Shown here: piece by piece, positions 17,647 through 25,904 of the stretch
Layout: each line of letters begins with the position of its first letter
How positions within the stretch are numbered: position 1 is the stretch's first letter
DNA from: Shewanella nanhaiensis
Lineage (GTDB): Bacteria > Pseudomonadota > Gammaproteobacteria > Enterobacterales > Shewanellaceae
Length of the DNA stretch: 39,444 bases
Direction of reading: 5' to 3'
Assembly (NCBI RefSeq): GCF_019457885.1
Contig: NZ_JAHZST010000031.1
Span: 1 to 39,444 of the forward strand
Translations under genes and position numbers: made by a program
Notes under the pieces: model-generated
What the model was told of the DNA's origin: nothing
The model's input: only the letters and a program-made list of their open reading frames with translations
The model's database searches: none

Positions 17647-17677
17647 ACTGCCTGATGTAAAAATATGCTCAGGCAGT
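17647..17677 (-). terminator. Bidirectional hairpin terminator
   Basis: ACTGCCTGA (17647-17655) pairs perfectly with TCAGGCAGT (17669-17677). On the minus strand the stem is followed by TTTTTGA, and on the plus strand by a T-rich tract. It separates the plus-strand 402-aa gene from the minus-strand small genes. Confidence 0.75.
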
Positions 17678-17692
17678 GTTGATTTACTTTAT

Positions 17693-17812
17693 TTACTCTT
17701 CGATCTGATCTTGCCAATCATCAGGGCGTTCATCTTCGCCGCGACTCTGCCAATAAGCATCGTTATTAGGGTTCAGCTGGTCACTATGGTTATCATCGTT
17801 ATGCTTAGCCAT
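17693..17812 (-). CDS. Conserved small acidic protein (39 aa)
   Basis: ATG 17812 follows a strong AGGGAGG site and encodes a 39-residue Asp/Asn-rich protein (MAKHNDDNHSDQLNPNNDAY, then WQSRGEDERPDDW). The N-P-N-N-D-A-Y-W-x-S-R-G motif recalls small uncharacterised proteins seen in many proteobacteria. No function is known to me. It starts one base after the stop of the next gene upstream, so the two are co-translated. The strong ribosome site lies inside the end of that gene. Confidence 0.7.
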   Translation of the reverse strand: MAKHNDDNHSDQLNPNNDAYWQSRGEDERPDDWQDQIEE

Positions 17813-17813
17813 G

Positions 17814-17972
17814 TTACTTACCTCCCTTTAGTGCATTTTCATTTCTTGCTGCTGCACTGATAGCTCTTGCTGCAAAACTACCTTTAGGCACTCTTCCACC
17901 ATTTTGCTTTGCTGTTTCGCTTTGAATTCGACGGGCAGCGTCGGCAGTCATTGGGCTTTTATTCTTACTCAT
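17814..17972 (-). CDS. Small SMP-like (seed maturation protein-type) protein, 52 aa
   Basis: ATG 17972 is preceded on the minus strand by GGAG about 6 nt upstream. The 52-aa protein reads MSKNKSPMTADAARRIQSET and continues with a K-G-S-F-A-A-R-A motif. It matches the short Ala/Lys-rich SMP-domain pattern (MT-x-x-AA-x-RIQS ... GSFAARAxxAAA) common in bacteria. These proteins are usually annotated as hypothetical. It forms a two-gene minus-strand operon with the 39-aa gene, divergent from the nuclease gene at 18196. Confidence 0.75.
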   Translation of the reverse strand: MSKNKSPMTADAARRIQSETAKQNGGRVPKGSFAARAISAAARNENALKGGK

Positions 17973-18195
17973 TTTGAATCTCCAATTTGAAAGTTATGTT
18001 GGTAGAAGCCTCTGCCAACACCAAAAATAATGCCTGAACTTTTTTTAGTTGGGATGGGGGGGAGATTGTCCAAATTGCAATTATTTGAAAGTTTTTAAGG
18101 CACTAACGAGAAGTCAGTTGCTGTAAATGTTATTACACCTATGTATTATCAAAGCAATTTAGTATCAAAAGCTTAAACAACAGGGATTAGTTAAA

Positions 18196-19362
18196 ATGAT
18201 CAATGAACAGTTTTTTAATCATGTGAGGCTGTTAGAGAAAACGTACTTTAGAAAGCCACAGTACAATCTCTTTCGAGTGCTTCGCTCTGAATCTGATGAG
18301 GTGCGATTGCACTCTCGCTTTTTAGGGGATCTGCTCAACCCTAAAGGTGGGCACCAACATGGTGGTGAGTTACTTCGGCTTTTCTTGGATAAGTTTGATT
18401 TGAGTATTACAGCTGACGCGTTGGTTGATGTTGAGTATAAGAACATTGATATTCTGATTCGATCTGGTGACACTGCTGTCATAGTTGAAAATAAGATTTA
18501 TGCAGGCGATCAAAAAGAGCAATTATCTCGTTACTACGAGGTGATGCAGAAAGAGGGTTATACCAACATAAAAATCATCTACCTCACATTAATGGGGCAT
18601 CCTCCTAGTGATGACAGCACGGTAAACCTTAGTCCTGAATTTATTAAACAGCACTTAATTCATGCGAGCTATGACGAACATATTCACGAGCTGATAAATC
18701 GCTACATAGAGCTTTCAGCTACAGATGCTCCGTTACGGGAAGCACTAATTCAATATGCTGACATTATTTCTAAATTAACCCATAAACTTGAGAATAAAGA
18801 ACACATGGAAGAGTTAAAGCAATTATTGAAAACTGGTAGCAACTTAGCTGCTATTCCTAATTTGCTAGAGGCTTACAACGAAGTCTTAGTTGATTATCAG
18901 TTAGATATTTGGAAGCGGATTTCTGAGGAGGTTAGAAATAAATTCGGTTCTTTAATTGGTGATTCTATCTGTAACAAAGATGATCCCGAGGAGGCTGTTA
19001 GAGCATATGTTAACAATAGGCGTGGTTCAAAATATTTAAATGTTGAGACTCAACTAGAAGGCTATGACGATACATATCTTCTAGTTGAACAAGATCACCA
19101 CATATATTTTGGCGTTTATTGCCCTGATGCCGAAGGTTCAGATGAGTATAAGCGTATCAGGCGAGTTGTTGAGGATGCATCAGTCGAGCTAAATTCTGAA
19201 GTTTGGAGCAACATGCCAGTGGCTTTCTATGCCGAACCGAAAATCAATTTTAAAAATCTTGGCTCTGAAGAACTGGAATACCTGTCGAGCGAACATAATA
19301 GGCAGGCATATGCAGACTTTATTGTGACTAAGTTGCAAGAGGTTGTTTCATTGCTTAAATAG
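18196..19362 (+). CDS. PD-(D/E)XK nuclease-superfamily protein (PDDEXK_4 type)
   Basis: The 388-aa protein begins at ATG 18196 with a weak AGGG site. The N-terminal 110 residues hold the family pattern: E35 and H39 (SDEVRLHSRFLGDLLNP), D85 (NIDILI), E98-N-K100 (VIVENKIYA) and Q106. These match the acidic and lysine residues of PD-(D/E)XK nucleases, so catalysis is plausible. The remainder is a helical region of unknown role. Members of this family are frequent in defence islands and next to restriction-modification genes. It stands upstream of hsdR, separated by a hairpin (19394-19421), and is divergent from the two tiny genes. Confidence 0.8.
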   Translation: MINEQFFNHVRLLEKTYFRKPQYNLFRVLRSESDEVRLHSRFLGDLLNPKGGHQHGGELLRLFLDKFDLSITADALVDVEYKNIDILIRSGDTAVIVENKIYAGDQKEQLSRYYEVMQKEGYTNIKIIYLTLMGHPPSDDSTVNLSPEFIKQHLIHASYDEHIHELINRYIELSATDAPLREALIQYADIISKLTHKLENKEHMEELKQLLKTGSNLAAIPNLLEAYNEVLVDYQLDIWKRISEEVRNKFGSLIGDSICNKDDPEEAVRAYVNNRRGSKYLNVETQLEGYDDTYLLVEQDHHIYFGVYCPDAEGSDEYKRIRRVVEDASVELNSEVWSNMPVAFYAEPKINFKNLGSEELEYLSSEHNRQAYADFIVTKLQEVVSLLK

Positions 19363-19393
19363 GCATAATCAAACTTTAGTAAACTGAATATAC

Positions 19394-19421
19394 ACAGCTG
19401 TTTTTATGTGGGAACAGCTGT
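19394..19421. terminator. Hairpin between the PDDEXK_4 gene and hsdR
   Basis: ACAGCTGTT (19394-19402) pairs perfectly with AACAGCTGT (19413-19421) around a 10-nt loop. No run of T follows directly. It may terminate the upstream gene or act in hsdR control. Confidence 0.45.
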
Positions 19422-19492
19422 ATTATCAAGATTTAAATTTAAGCGCTATTGATAGTGCACTCTCCTTATATTGTTCTTAAGAGCCTGCTGTT

Positions 19493-22400
19493 ATGAATCA
19501 AGATGAATTTAACAAAGTAGAAGCCCCTGCAATTGAGCAGTTGGTTAGCTTAGGTTGGCACTATATTCAAGGTAAGGCGCTGTCTCCTGAGCACATCAAT
19601 GCAGAGCGAACCTACCTGCGCGATGTGGTGTTGGTTAAGCGTCTTGAGGCTGCCATAAAGCGGATTAACCCTTGGATAAGTGATGAGAACCTGCGCAAGG
19701 TTTCTCGTGAAGTCACGCATCCTAACTGCGCGGCTCTAATGGAGTATAACTACAGCTTTTATCAAACCTTGGTGAGCTACCTATCGGTAGAGCAGGACTT
19801 AGGTAAGGGGCGTAAAGGACAAACGGTTAAGCTGGTGGACTTTGAGCGACCTGAAAACAACGAGTTTGTCTGTACAAACCAGTTTAAGGTTGAAGGCGTT
19901 AATCAGAAAATCATTCCTGACATTATCTGCTTTGTTAATGGTATCCCACTTGCTGTGATTGAGTGTAAGTCGCCTTATATCTCAAGCCCGATGAGTGAGG
20001 GAATTAATCAGTTACGCCGTTACGCAAATTTGCGCCACAGTGAAGATGATGAAGGCGCTGAAAAGCTGTTTTGGTATAACCAACTCATGGTGTCGACCTG
20101 TCGAGACCAAGCTAAAGTTGGCACCATCAGCTCAAGCGCACAGCATTATGGTGATTGGAAAGATGCTTTTCCCTTCTCTGATAAACAAATAGCTGATGAA
20201 CAGCTCGCGCAGCAATTATTGCAGAGTAACGTAATAGGTTTACATTCTCGTATTGAGATTGAATTACCTGATGATGCGCTGTCTGGTGAAAAGGGGAGTG
20301 TGCTTGAATCAGCTGATGAACTACAGAAAGTGGCAGAGCCTGCTGTAAGCTATGAAGCACTTACCCATGTGACTGCGCAGCAGAGATTGCTCGCGGGGAT
20401 GTTCAGCACGGCTAACTTTCTCGATATTCTGCAAAACTTCATTCTGTTTGAAACTGATGATGGTCGCTTAATCAAAAAGGTTGCCCGTTATCAGCAATAC
20501 CGTGCTGTGAACAAGGTCATCGAACGCCTTAAGAGTGGCACGGATAGACGAGAGAAGTCTGGAGTCGTTTGGCACACCCAGGGTAGTGGTAAGTCGTTAA
20601 CTATGGTGATGTTGGCGGTGAAGATGCGCCGCGACCCTGAGCTTAAACAGTACAAGCTAGTGTTCATTACCGACCGTACTCAACTTGATGAGCAGCTTTC
20701 TAATACCTTCCGTGATGCTCAGGGAGAAACCGTATATAACGCGGGTTCGGTGGCGCAATTAAAAGAACTACTTAAGAAAGACAGCTCTGATTTAGTCACT
20801 GCCATGGTGCAGAAGTTCTCCGATTTAGAGAAAGAGACGGAAAAAGAGCAAGCAGAGCAGAAAGGCGTTGCGGCAGGTTTTACGGATCTTAACCCTAGCG
20901 ACAAGATTATTGTGCTTGCTGATGAAGCGCACCGAACACAATTTGGTGGCTTGGCGATGACCATCAATGCGGCATTGCCAAATGCGCCAAAGATAGGCTT
21001 CACTGGTACGCCATTGCTCAAGACCCAGAAGATGGGACAAGCCTTCGGTGGTTATATCGATGAATACAAGATTAACCAAGCGGTAGAAGACGGTGCAACA
21101 GTTAAGCTGTTGTACGAAGGGCGTGAAGTGATCTCAGAAGTTGCTGGGGAGTCACTGGATAAGCTGTTTGAAGAATACTTTGGTGAATACACTGCAGAAG
21201 AGCAGCGGGAAATTAAAAAGAAATACGGTGTTGAACGTGCGGTAAGAGAAGCGCCAGCGCGTATTCGCTGGGTGTGTATCGATCTGCTTAAGCACTATAG
21301 GGAGCATATTCGCCCCGATGGTTTTAAAGCCATGATAGTGGTGGGGAGTCGCCATGCGGCAGCCATCTTTAAGCAGACCTTAGATGAGCTGGGAGCACCG
21401 CCATCTGAAGTGATTATCTCTGGCGACCATAACGACAAAGCGTATATCGCCAAATACACCGATAAGGTTCATCAAAAGAAAGTCATTAGCAACTTCAAAA
21501 AGCCTTTCGGCTATGACCGATACGAGAGTGATAAGCAGGGTACTGAAGAGAAGAATAAGAAGTTTGATAACACCGCCTTTCTTATCGTTAAAGATATGCT
21601 GCTAACGGGCTTTGATGCACCGATTGCACAGGTAATGTATATCGACCGTAAGCTACAAGACCATACTTTGATGCAAGCCATAGCCCGTGTGAACCGTACG
21701 TACAAAGGCAAAAACTGTGGTTATGTCGTCGATTATTATGGTTTGGCGACCCATCTAACCGAAGCCTTAGATCTGTTTAGCAGCGAAGATGTTGAGGGAA
21801 CGATTCAAAGCTTGAAAGATGAGATCCCCAAATTAAAGGCTAAGCATACCCGTGCTATGTCTTTCTTCAAGGACGTAAAGAGCCGCGATATTGATGAGTG
21901 TGTACTGCTTTTAAAAGACGAGGCGGTTCGTGCCCAATTTGATATGGCATTTAAGCAGTTTGCCAAGCAGCTAAATGTGATTTTACCTGATGCCGCAGCG
22001 GCACCTTTCATCCCTGATATGAAGTTACTAGGTAAAATCCATAACGCATCTAAAACTCTGTACCGCGATGCAGGCTTGGATATGCATGAAGTCGGTGAGA
22101 AGGTTAGACAGCTGGTGGATGAGCATATCCTGAGTACCGGAGTCGACCCTAAAATCCCACCCGTAGATCTATTGGCTGCTAACTTCAAAGAGAGCATTAA
22201 GCCTACTAAGTCTGACGAGTCTAAGGCATCAGAAATCGAGAGTGCGATTAAGCACCACATTACGATTAACCTCGATGAAGACCCTGAATACTATCGCTCG
22301 TTGAGTTTGCGTTTACGCGACATTATTGAAAAGACCCATGGTAAGTGGGAGCAACAGCTAGAACTGTTATTTGAGTTTGCAGGCGATATCAGTAATGCCC

Positions 22401-22747
22401 ACCAGCAAGCGGCTCAAGGTGTTGGCTTAAGCGAAACCGAATTCGCTTTTTACGGCATTTTGATGGCTGAAGTGACTCAAGTTAGTGACGGTGATGTGAT
22501 TGATGAAGCTGTGCACGATGCTATTAAAGCTATGACACAAACCTTAGTCGCTATGCTCGATGAAGCGACCGATATCATCGACTTTTTTAACAAGGGGGAT
22601 GAGGTTAAGCGTATGCAGAAAGAGATTAAACGTGCCGTGTTAGATCAACCTTTCGCCAACCAAGATATCGCAAAAAGTAAGGCACTCGTTGGTGTTCTGC
22701 AAGACCGCTTTATGGAGCTGGCGAAAACTAAGTTTGGGAATAAATAG
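19493..22747 (+). CDS. hsdR: Type I restriction endonuclease subunit
   Basis: The 1084-aa protein is full length. The N-terminal nuclease domain has the PD-(D/E)XK residues Asp 143 and Glu 157-Cys-Lys 159 (IPDIICFVNGIPLAVIECKS). The superfamily 2 translocase follows, with Walker A TQGSGKS (362-368), DEAHR (477-481), TGTP (504-507) and late helicase motifs near TGFDAP and QAIARVNR. It cuts DNA after ATP-driven translocation when HsdM-HsdS meets an unmodified site. It is separated from hsdMS by four other genes plus a gap, unlike the usual compact hsd operon. The metallopeptidase gene starts 2 bp after its stop. Confidence 0.97.
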   Translation: MNQDEFNKVEAPAIEQLVSLGWHYIQGKALSPEHINAERTYLRDVVLVKRLEAAIKRINPWISDENLRKVSREVTHPNCAALMEYNYSFYQTLVSYLSVEQDLGKGRKGQTVKLVDFERPENNEFVCTNQFKVEGVNQKIIPDIICFVNGIPLAVIECKSPYISSPMSEGINQLRRYANLRHSEDDEGAEKLFWYNQLMVSTCRDQAKVGTISSSAQHYGDWKDAFPFSDKQIADEQLAQQLLQSNVIGLHSRIEIELPDDALSGEKGSVLESADELQKVAEPAVSYEALTHVTAQQRLLAGMFSTANFLDILQNFILFETDDGRLIKKVARYQQYRAVNKVIERLKSGTDRREKSGVVWHTQGSGKSLTMVMLAVKMRRDPELKQYKLVFITDRTQLDEQLSNTFRDAQGETVYNAGSVAQLKELLKKDSSDLVTAMVQKFSDLEKETEKEQAEQKGVAAGFTDLNPSDKIIVLADEAHRTQFGGLAMTINAALPNAPKIGFTGTPLLKTQKMGQAFGGYIDEYKINQAVEDGATVKLLYEGREVISEVAGESLDKLFEEYFGEYTAEEQREIKKKYGVERAVREAPARIRWVCIDLLKHYREHIRPDGFKAMIVVGSRHAAAIFKQTLDELGAPPSEVIISGDHNDKAYIAKYTDKVHQKKVISNFKKPFGYDRYESDKQGTEEKNKKFDNTAFLIVKDMLLTGFDAPIAQVMYIDRKLQDHTLMQAIARVNRTYKGKNCGYVVDYYGLATHLTEALDLFSSEDVEGTIQSLKDEIPKLKAKHTRAMSFFKDVKSRDIDECVLLLKDEAVRAQFDMAFKQFAKQLNVILPDAAAAPFIPDMKLLGKIHNASKTLYRDAGLDMHEVGEKVRQLVDEHILSTGVDPKIPPVDLLAANFKESIKPTKSDESKASEIESAIKHHITINLDEDPEYYRSLSLRLRDIIEKTHGKWEQQLELLFEFAGDISNAHQQAAQGVGLSETEFAFYGILMAEVTQVSDGDVIDEAVHDAIKAMTQTLVAMLDEATDIIDFFNKGDEVKRMQKEIKRAVLDQPFANQDIAKSKALVGVLQDRFMELAKTKFGNK

Positions 22748-22749
22748 CG

Positions 22750-23454
22750 GTGAACCTTGAGCAAATTGAAGTTAAAGGACTCTGTGTAGATGTTGTCCGC
22801 ACCAGTAGAACCAAAACAGCCTCGATTAAGGTCGATGATGGTTTGGTTTCTGTAGTGGTGCCTAAAGCATTAGAGATTGAGCGTATTAAGCAGCTGGTGG
22901 CTGATAAGTATCTTTGGATAATCCAAAAGATTGCACTGCATGAAGAGTCAAAGCCTGCTAGTGATAGAGAGTTTATCTCTGGAGAAGCCTACGCCTATCT
23001 AGGGCGTAATTATCGTCTCAAAGTAATAGCAGGAGCCTATACCCCTGTAAAGCTTATTCAGGGGCGGCTGGTCGCTACACTGCCCGATGGTGCTAAGCGA
23101 AGTAACTTAGTTCGAGATGCTGTGATCCGTTGGTATAAGCTCAATGCCTTACGCAAGATTAAAGAGAAGGTGAGGCGCTACTCAAAGGTTATGGGCTTAG
23201 AGCCTAAATCTATCGATATCAAAACATTCAAGAGTCGCTGGGGAAGTTGTAGCCCAAAGGGCGAACTCGATTTTAATTGGGTTATCGTGATGGCTCCTAA
23301 CCGCGTGGTTGATTACGTGGTGATCCATGAGCTGTGCCATCTGAAACAGCTCGACCATTCCCCCAAATTTTGGAAAGAAGTAGAGCGAGTCATGCCTGAT
23401 TACGCCGAGCACAAAGAGTGGCTCAAGGTGAACTCAGGTAAGCTGGTTGTCTAG
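22750..23454 (+). CDS. YgjP/DUF45-type zinc metallopeptidase linked to hsdR
   Basis: The start is GTG 22750, 2 bp after the hsdR stop, so translation is probably coupled. The 234-aa protein has the DUF45/YgjP pattern: a conserved TFKSRWGSCSPKGELDFNW segment (159-177), the zinc motif HELCH (193-197) and a third ligand His 203 in LDHSPKFW. Such peptidases often accompany hsdR, where they may regulate or clear the restriction enzyme, a role not established to my knowledge. Length and motifs are intact. Confidence 0.9.
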   Translation: MNLEQIEVKGLCVDVVRTSRTKTASIKVDDGLVSVVVPKALEIERIKQLVADKYLWIIQKIALHEESKPASDREFISGEAYAYLGRNYRLKVIAGAYTPVKLIQGRLVATLPDGAKRSNLVRDAVIRWYKLNALRKIKEKVRRYSKVMGLEPKSIDIKTFKSRWGSCSPKGELDFNWVIVMAPNRVVDYVVIHELCHLKQLDHSPKFWKEVERVMPDYAEHKEWLKVNSGKLVV

Positions 23455-23517
23455 TTTGGTGATCGATCTCTTCTTTACAGTATTCTAACTATTCAATTTA
23501 ATGATCGTTTTATACTT

Positions 23518-23562
23518 AAAGCCATTAATTATTTGTTTAATAAGGGCTTTACCTGTTTTTTC
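23518..23562 (+). terminator. Likely terminator after the hsdR-metallopeptidase operon
   Basis: AAAGCC (23518-23523) pairs with GGCTTT (23545-23550), with additional AT pairing inside. GTTTTTTC follows a few bases later. The minus-strand replication gene ends 126 bp further on, so the two units converge here. Confidence 0.55.
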
Positions 23563-23687
23563 TTGTTGTGTAAATGTAAACCGTATGCCGATATTTTTTA
23601 TAAATAATATTTGAGAAAAGAGTACGTCTTCTTAGTGGCTTCCTATTCGCCGATGGGAAGTGTTTACATCTAATTATGCCAACATCA

Positions 23688-24344
23688 TTAATTTGGTCTG
23701 CTGCAACTTGATTGATAACGCTTGATTCCTCTTGGGTTTGATTCTTTACTGTAGTTTTTTGCTAGGTAACTTGCTCTGTGTATTGGAAGTTGAAAGCTTT
23801 CAGGAGTACATCGTTTAATGAGATAAGTGGCAGATTTAGGCAGCCAAGGCGAAGTATTAGGGTTCATGTAACAGGCTTTTTTTACTTGTTGAAAAACTCC
23901 CCATCCAGATCTAGTTTTATGCCCGTTAAGTATAATTATGCAATGGTAATGTGCTTTATCGTTCCTTGGGGCTTGCTCTCGTACCCAAAGGAACCAAACT
24001 TTTGAATTATATTGAGTATCTAAATATCTAAGCAATGTTTTACGAAAAGCACTGATAACATTGTTATTGGGTGTTTCTGAGTAAACACGGATATCTACTC
24101 TGACTACAAGTAATTTAGAGTATTGGTTAGAGGCTATTAGCAGTAGGTTGATTATAGCTTTCATGATTTTTGAATTGATGCCATGTTCAAAACACATTAT
24201 TTGGAATAGGTACTCTCGGTAAACAAAAGTTTCTAAAGGAAAGCGCTGAGCGGAAATATTATTAATAACCTGCTTTGGTTCTGGTTTATGACCAGGTGCA
24301 AGCTTAGGCCTACCATAGTAATTAGTGAGTTTTTCATTATTCAT
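23688..24344 (-). CDS. Inovirus Gp2 / YagK-YfjJ-type replication protein (HUH-like)
   Basis: ATG 24344 is the first ATG (218 aa); an upstream TTG would add four residues, and neither has a clear ribosome site. The core matches the YagK/YfjJ (inovirus Gp2) family: KAHYHCIIILNG (about 130-141) is the His-x-His strand of HUH replication enzymes, and RASYLAKNYSK near residue 195 is the conserved Tyr-Lys segment. The expected role is nicking and rolling-circle-type replication of the excised island. A strong terminator (24435-24460) separates it from the AlpA genes, so it has its own promoter. Catalytic activity is inferred. Confidence 0.8.
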   Translation of the reverse strand: MNNEKLTNYYGRPKLAPGHKPEPKQVINNISAQRFPLETFVYREYLFQIMCFEHGINSKIMKAIINLLLIASNQYSKLLVVRVDIRVYSETPNNNVISAFRKTLLRYLDTQYNSKVWFLWVREQAPRNDKAHYHCIIILNGHKTRSGWGVFQQVKKACYMNPNTSPWLPKSATYLIKRCTPESFQLPIHRASYLAKNYSKESNPRGIKRYQSSCSRPN

Positions 24345-24434
24345 TTTACTGGCCAAACGTTAAATTTGAGCTGCATTGTTAGGCATGAAAAAGCATCTAG
24401 TTTAATTTGATTGCAGTTTGTTGCACTAACAGAC

Positions 24435-24460
24435 CTAAAAAAGCGGCTTATGCCGCTTTA
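24435..24460 (-). terminator. Terminator between the alpA genes and the replication gene
   Basis: On the minus strand AAAGCGGC (24459-24452) pairs with GCCGCTTT (24447-24440) around a 4-nt loop and runs into TTTTTT. It lies 17 bp after the AlpA stop. Confidence 0.85.
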
Positions 24461-24476
24461 TGGGGGACTGTAGAAG

Positions 24477-24701
24477 TTACTGTTTTTGAGTCTCTATCCA
24501 ATTAGCGTAACTTGACTCAGGCCAACCAATAGTTCGATTTTGGCTTTTTATTGGTTGAATGAATGTATTTCTTTTTACTCTGCGGTAGAGGGTTGTTCTG
24601 TCTATGCCTAAAAGTAATGACATCTCTTGAATACGAATAATACGCTCCATTTTCTTTAGCTCTAGTAATTGCTTAGCTAAAATTCTTGAGTTAGTTTTCA
24701 T
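24477..24701 (-). CDS. AlpA-family transcriptional regulator/excisionase (first)
   Basis: The 74-aa protein has the AlpA winged-helix pattern: IIRIQEMSLLLGIDRTTLYRRV followed by RTIGWPESSYANWIE. AlpA proteins of P4-like elements activate integrase or act as excisionase (recombination directionality factor). The start overlaps the end of the upstream AlpA gene by 11 bp and is served by GGAG about 8 nt away, so the two are translated together. An internal Met at residue 18 would give the family's typical length. Confidence 0.87.
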   Translation of the reverse strand: MKTNSRILAKQLLELKKMERIIRIQEMSLLLGIDRTTLYRRVKRNTFIQPIKSQNRTIGWPESSYANWIETQKQ

Positions 24702-24942
24702 TCATGTCTCCCTCGAACTCTGGTTGTTCTGATATCTGCCCACCAGCACTGACCCAAAACATTAGCTCTGAAAGTCTCCAACCTACAGATCGGTTTCCTA
24801 ATCGAACTCTTTTAGGGAATCTGCCTAATTTTTCCAATTGATAAGCTTGTGAGCGAGAGATAGAAGTGATTCTTAGGCGTTCGGCTTCACGTATCATTCT
24901 ATCTTGAGCGTGTATTTGATCGTTATTAGGAGGAATCATCAT
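24691..24942 (-). CDS. AlpA-family transcriptional regulator/excisionase (second)
   Basis: The 83-aa protein shows ISRSQAYQLEKLGRFPKRVR and then RSVGWRLSELMFWV, the AlpA/MerR-like winged helix. It is clearly paralogous in fold to the neighbouring 74-aa protein but diverged in sequence. Having two AlpA-type genes in one operon suggests split roles, one for excision and one for transcription. It lies downstream of the DUF6387-like gene, with the 32-bp inverted repeat (24999-25030) in between. Confidence 0.87.
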   Translation of the reverse strand: MMIPPNNDQIHAQDRMIREAERLRITSISRSQAYQLEKLGRFPKRVRLGNRSVGWRLSELMFWVSAGGQISEQPEFEGDMNEN

Positions 24943-24998
24943 TTACCTTTGGTCTTGGTTTGTGTTGGGTTAATGATGGCGGTTGTCGGTCTGTGTTT

Positions 24999-25030
24999 CG
25001 GGGTAAAAATGAATTTTCATTTTTACCCCG
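24999..25030. repeat. Perfect 15-bp inverted repeat upstream of the alpA operon
   Basis: CGGGGTAAAAATGAA (24999-25013) pairs perfectly with its complement at 25016-25030, leaving a 2-nt centre. It lies 14 bp after the DUF6387-like gene and 57 bp before alpA. A plus-strand T-rich tail is present, but both neighbouring genes read the other way. It could be an attenuator, an operator or part of a replication origin. The GGGGTA arm shares its first bases with the GGGGTACAT words at the island ends. Confidence 0.6.
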
Positions 25031-25044
25031 TTTCTTTTAGATTT

Positions 25045-25857
25045 TTATAGTAGTCCTATTTTTCTGGAAAGAAGTTCTCGTTCAGAGCGTATGTTTGTTA
25101 TTAACGGCTTAAGAAAGTCTGGATTGAGTAGGTTGTTTTGATAGAAGACGTTATGGGTTTTCTTAAACTGTTCTATATCGATGGAACCCTCAAACAATAA
25201 GTTTATTAGTGCACCTTGGCTTAAAGATAATGGAGCCCAATGCTGATCGTTAAGCTGTTTATGGCTTAAGGAATAAAGTAACAAGTCAAGATAAGGTATT
25301 GCTTTATAGGTAAATAATTTCTTGAAACTCTTTTCGTTACTTTTTCGGTTAGATCTTGATCTAGGCTCGGCAACATTGACTTTTAATCGCATGCAATTAA
25401 GCAGGTTCTCGATATCTTTTAAGATGGAGTCATTGTCGGCTGTGATATCAACCCCTATTAGTAACCCTTTTTGTTGGTTGTGAAGTGGGAGGAGGTATTC
25501 GGGCTCTTGTTGCAGGAGCTCTTCTTGGTTGTCCAGCCTAAAGTTCTCACTGGCAACAAGTAGATCTATGTGATTGAGCGCTGTAACGGATCCTGATTGT
25601 CTGCTGTTTGCTTCTTCGGTTAGCTGGTCTGCAATTACAACAAATCCCCGCTCGACTTCTGCCCACTTCTTATCATCTCTTGGTTTTCTACCTGAAGGGA
25701 GTGAGGCTAGGTCACAAAGGCGTAACCTGAAATCTAACTCGTTAATAAACTCTTCTACAGTTAGCAAGGCTAAGCATCTATAGTTTTCTATGGAAAACCA
25801 AGTGGGCCAAAGTTGATGTTCGTTATTTCTTATTCGAATAGGCTGGGTTGGTTGCAT
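25045..25857 (-). CDS. DUF6387-like protein of integrative elements (270 aa)
   Basis: The N-terminus (QLWPTWFSIENYRCLALLTVEEFINEL) resembles DUF6387, a family found beside integrases in gammaproteobacterial islands; the match is from memory and is moderate. There is no membrane segment, nuclease motif or helix-turn-helix that I can identify. It is the first minus-strand gene inside the right end. The tandem GGGGTACAT block ends 23 bp upstream of its ATG, so its expression may be controlled by the same factor as the integrase. Confidence 0.6.
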   Translation of the reverse strand: MQPTQPIRIRNNEHQLWPTWFSIENYRCLALLTVEEFINELDFRLRLCDLASLPSGRKPRDDKKWAEVERGFVVIADQLTEEANSRQSGSVTALNHIDLLVASENFRLDNQEELLQQEPEYLLPLHNQQKGLLIGVDITADNDSILKDIENLLNCMRLKVNVAEPRSRSNRKSNEKSFKKLFTYKAIPYLDLLLYSLSHKQLNDQHWAPLSLSQGALINLLFEGSIDIEQFKKTHNVFYQNNLLNPDFLKPLITNIRSERELLSRKIGLL

Positions 25858-25879
25858 GTCTTAACTGCTCTAGTAAATC

Positions 25880-25904
25880 ACTCGGGGTACATATGGGGGT
25901 ACAT
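25880..25904. promoter_or_regulatory. Second copy of the tandem GGGGTACAT block, at the right island end
   Basis: These 25 bases are identical to 10445-10469 and in the same orientation, with GGGGTACAT at 25884 and 25896. They abut the right attachment repeat and lie 23 bp upstream of the DUF6387-like gene. They may be arm-type integrase sites, an operator, or both. Confidence 0.7.
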
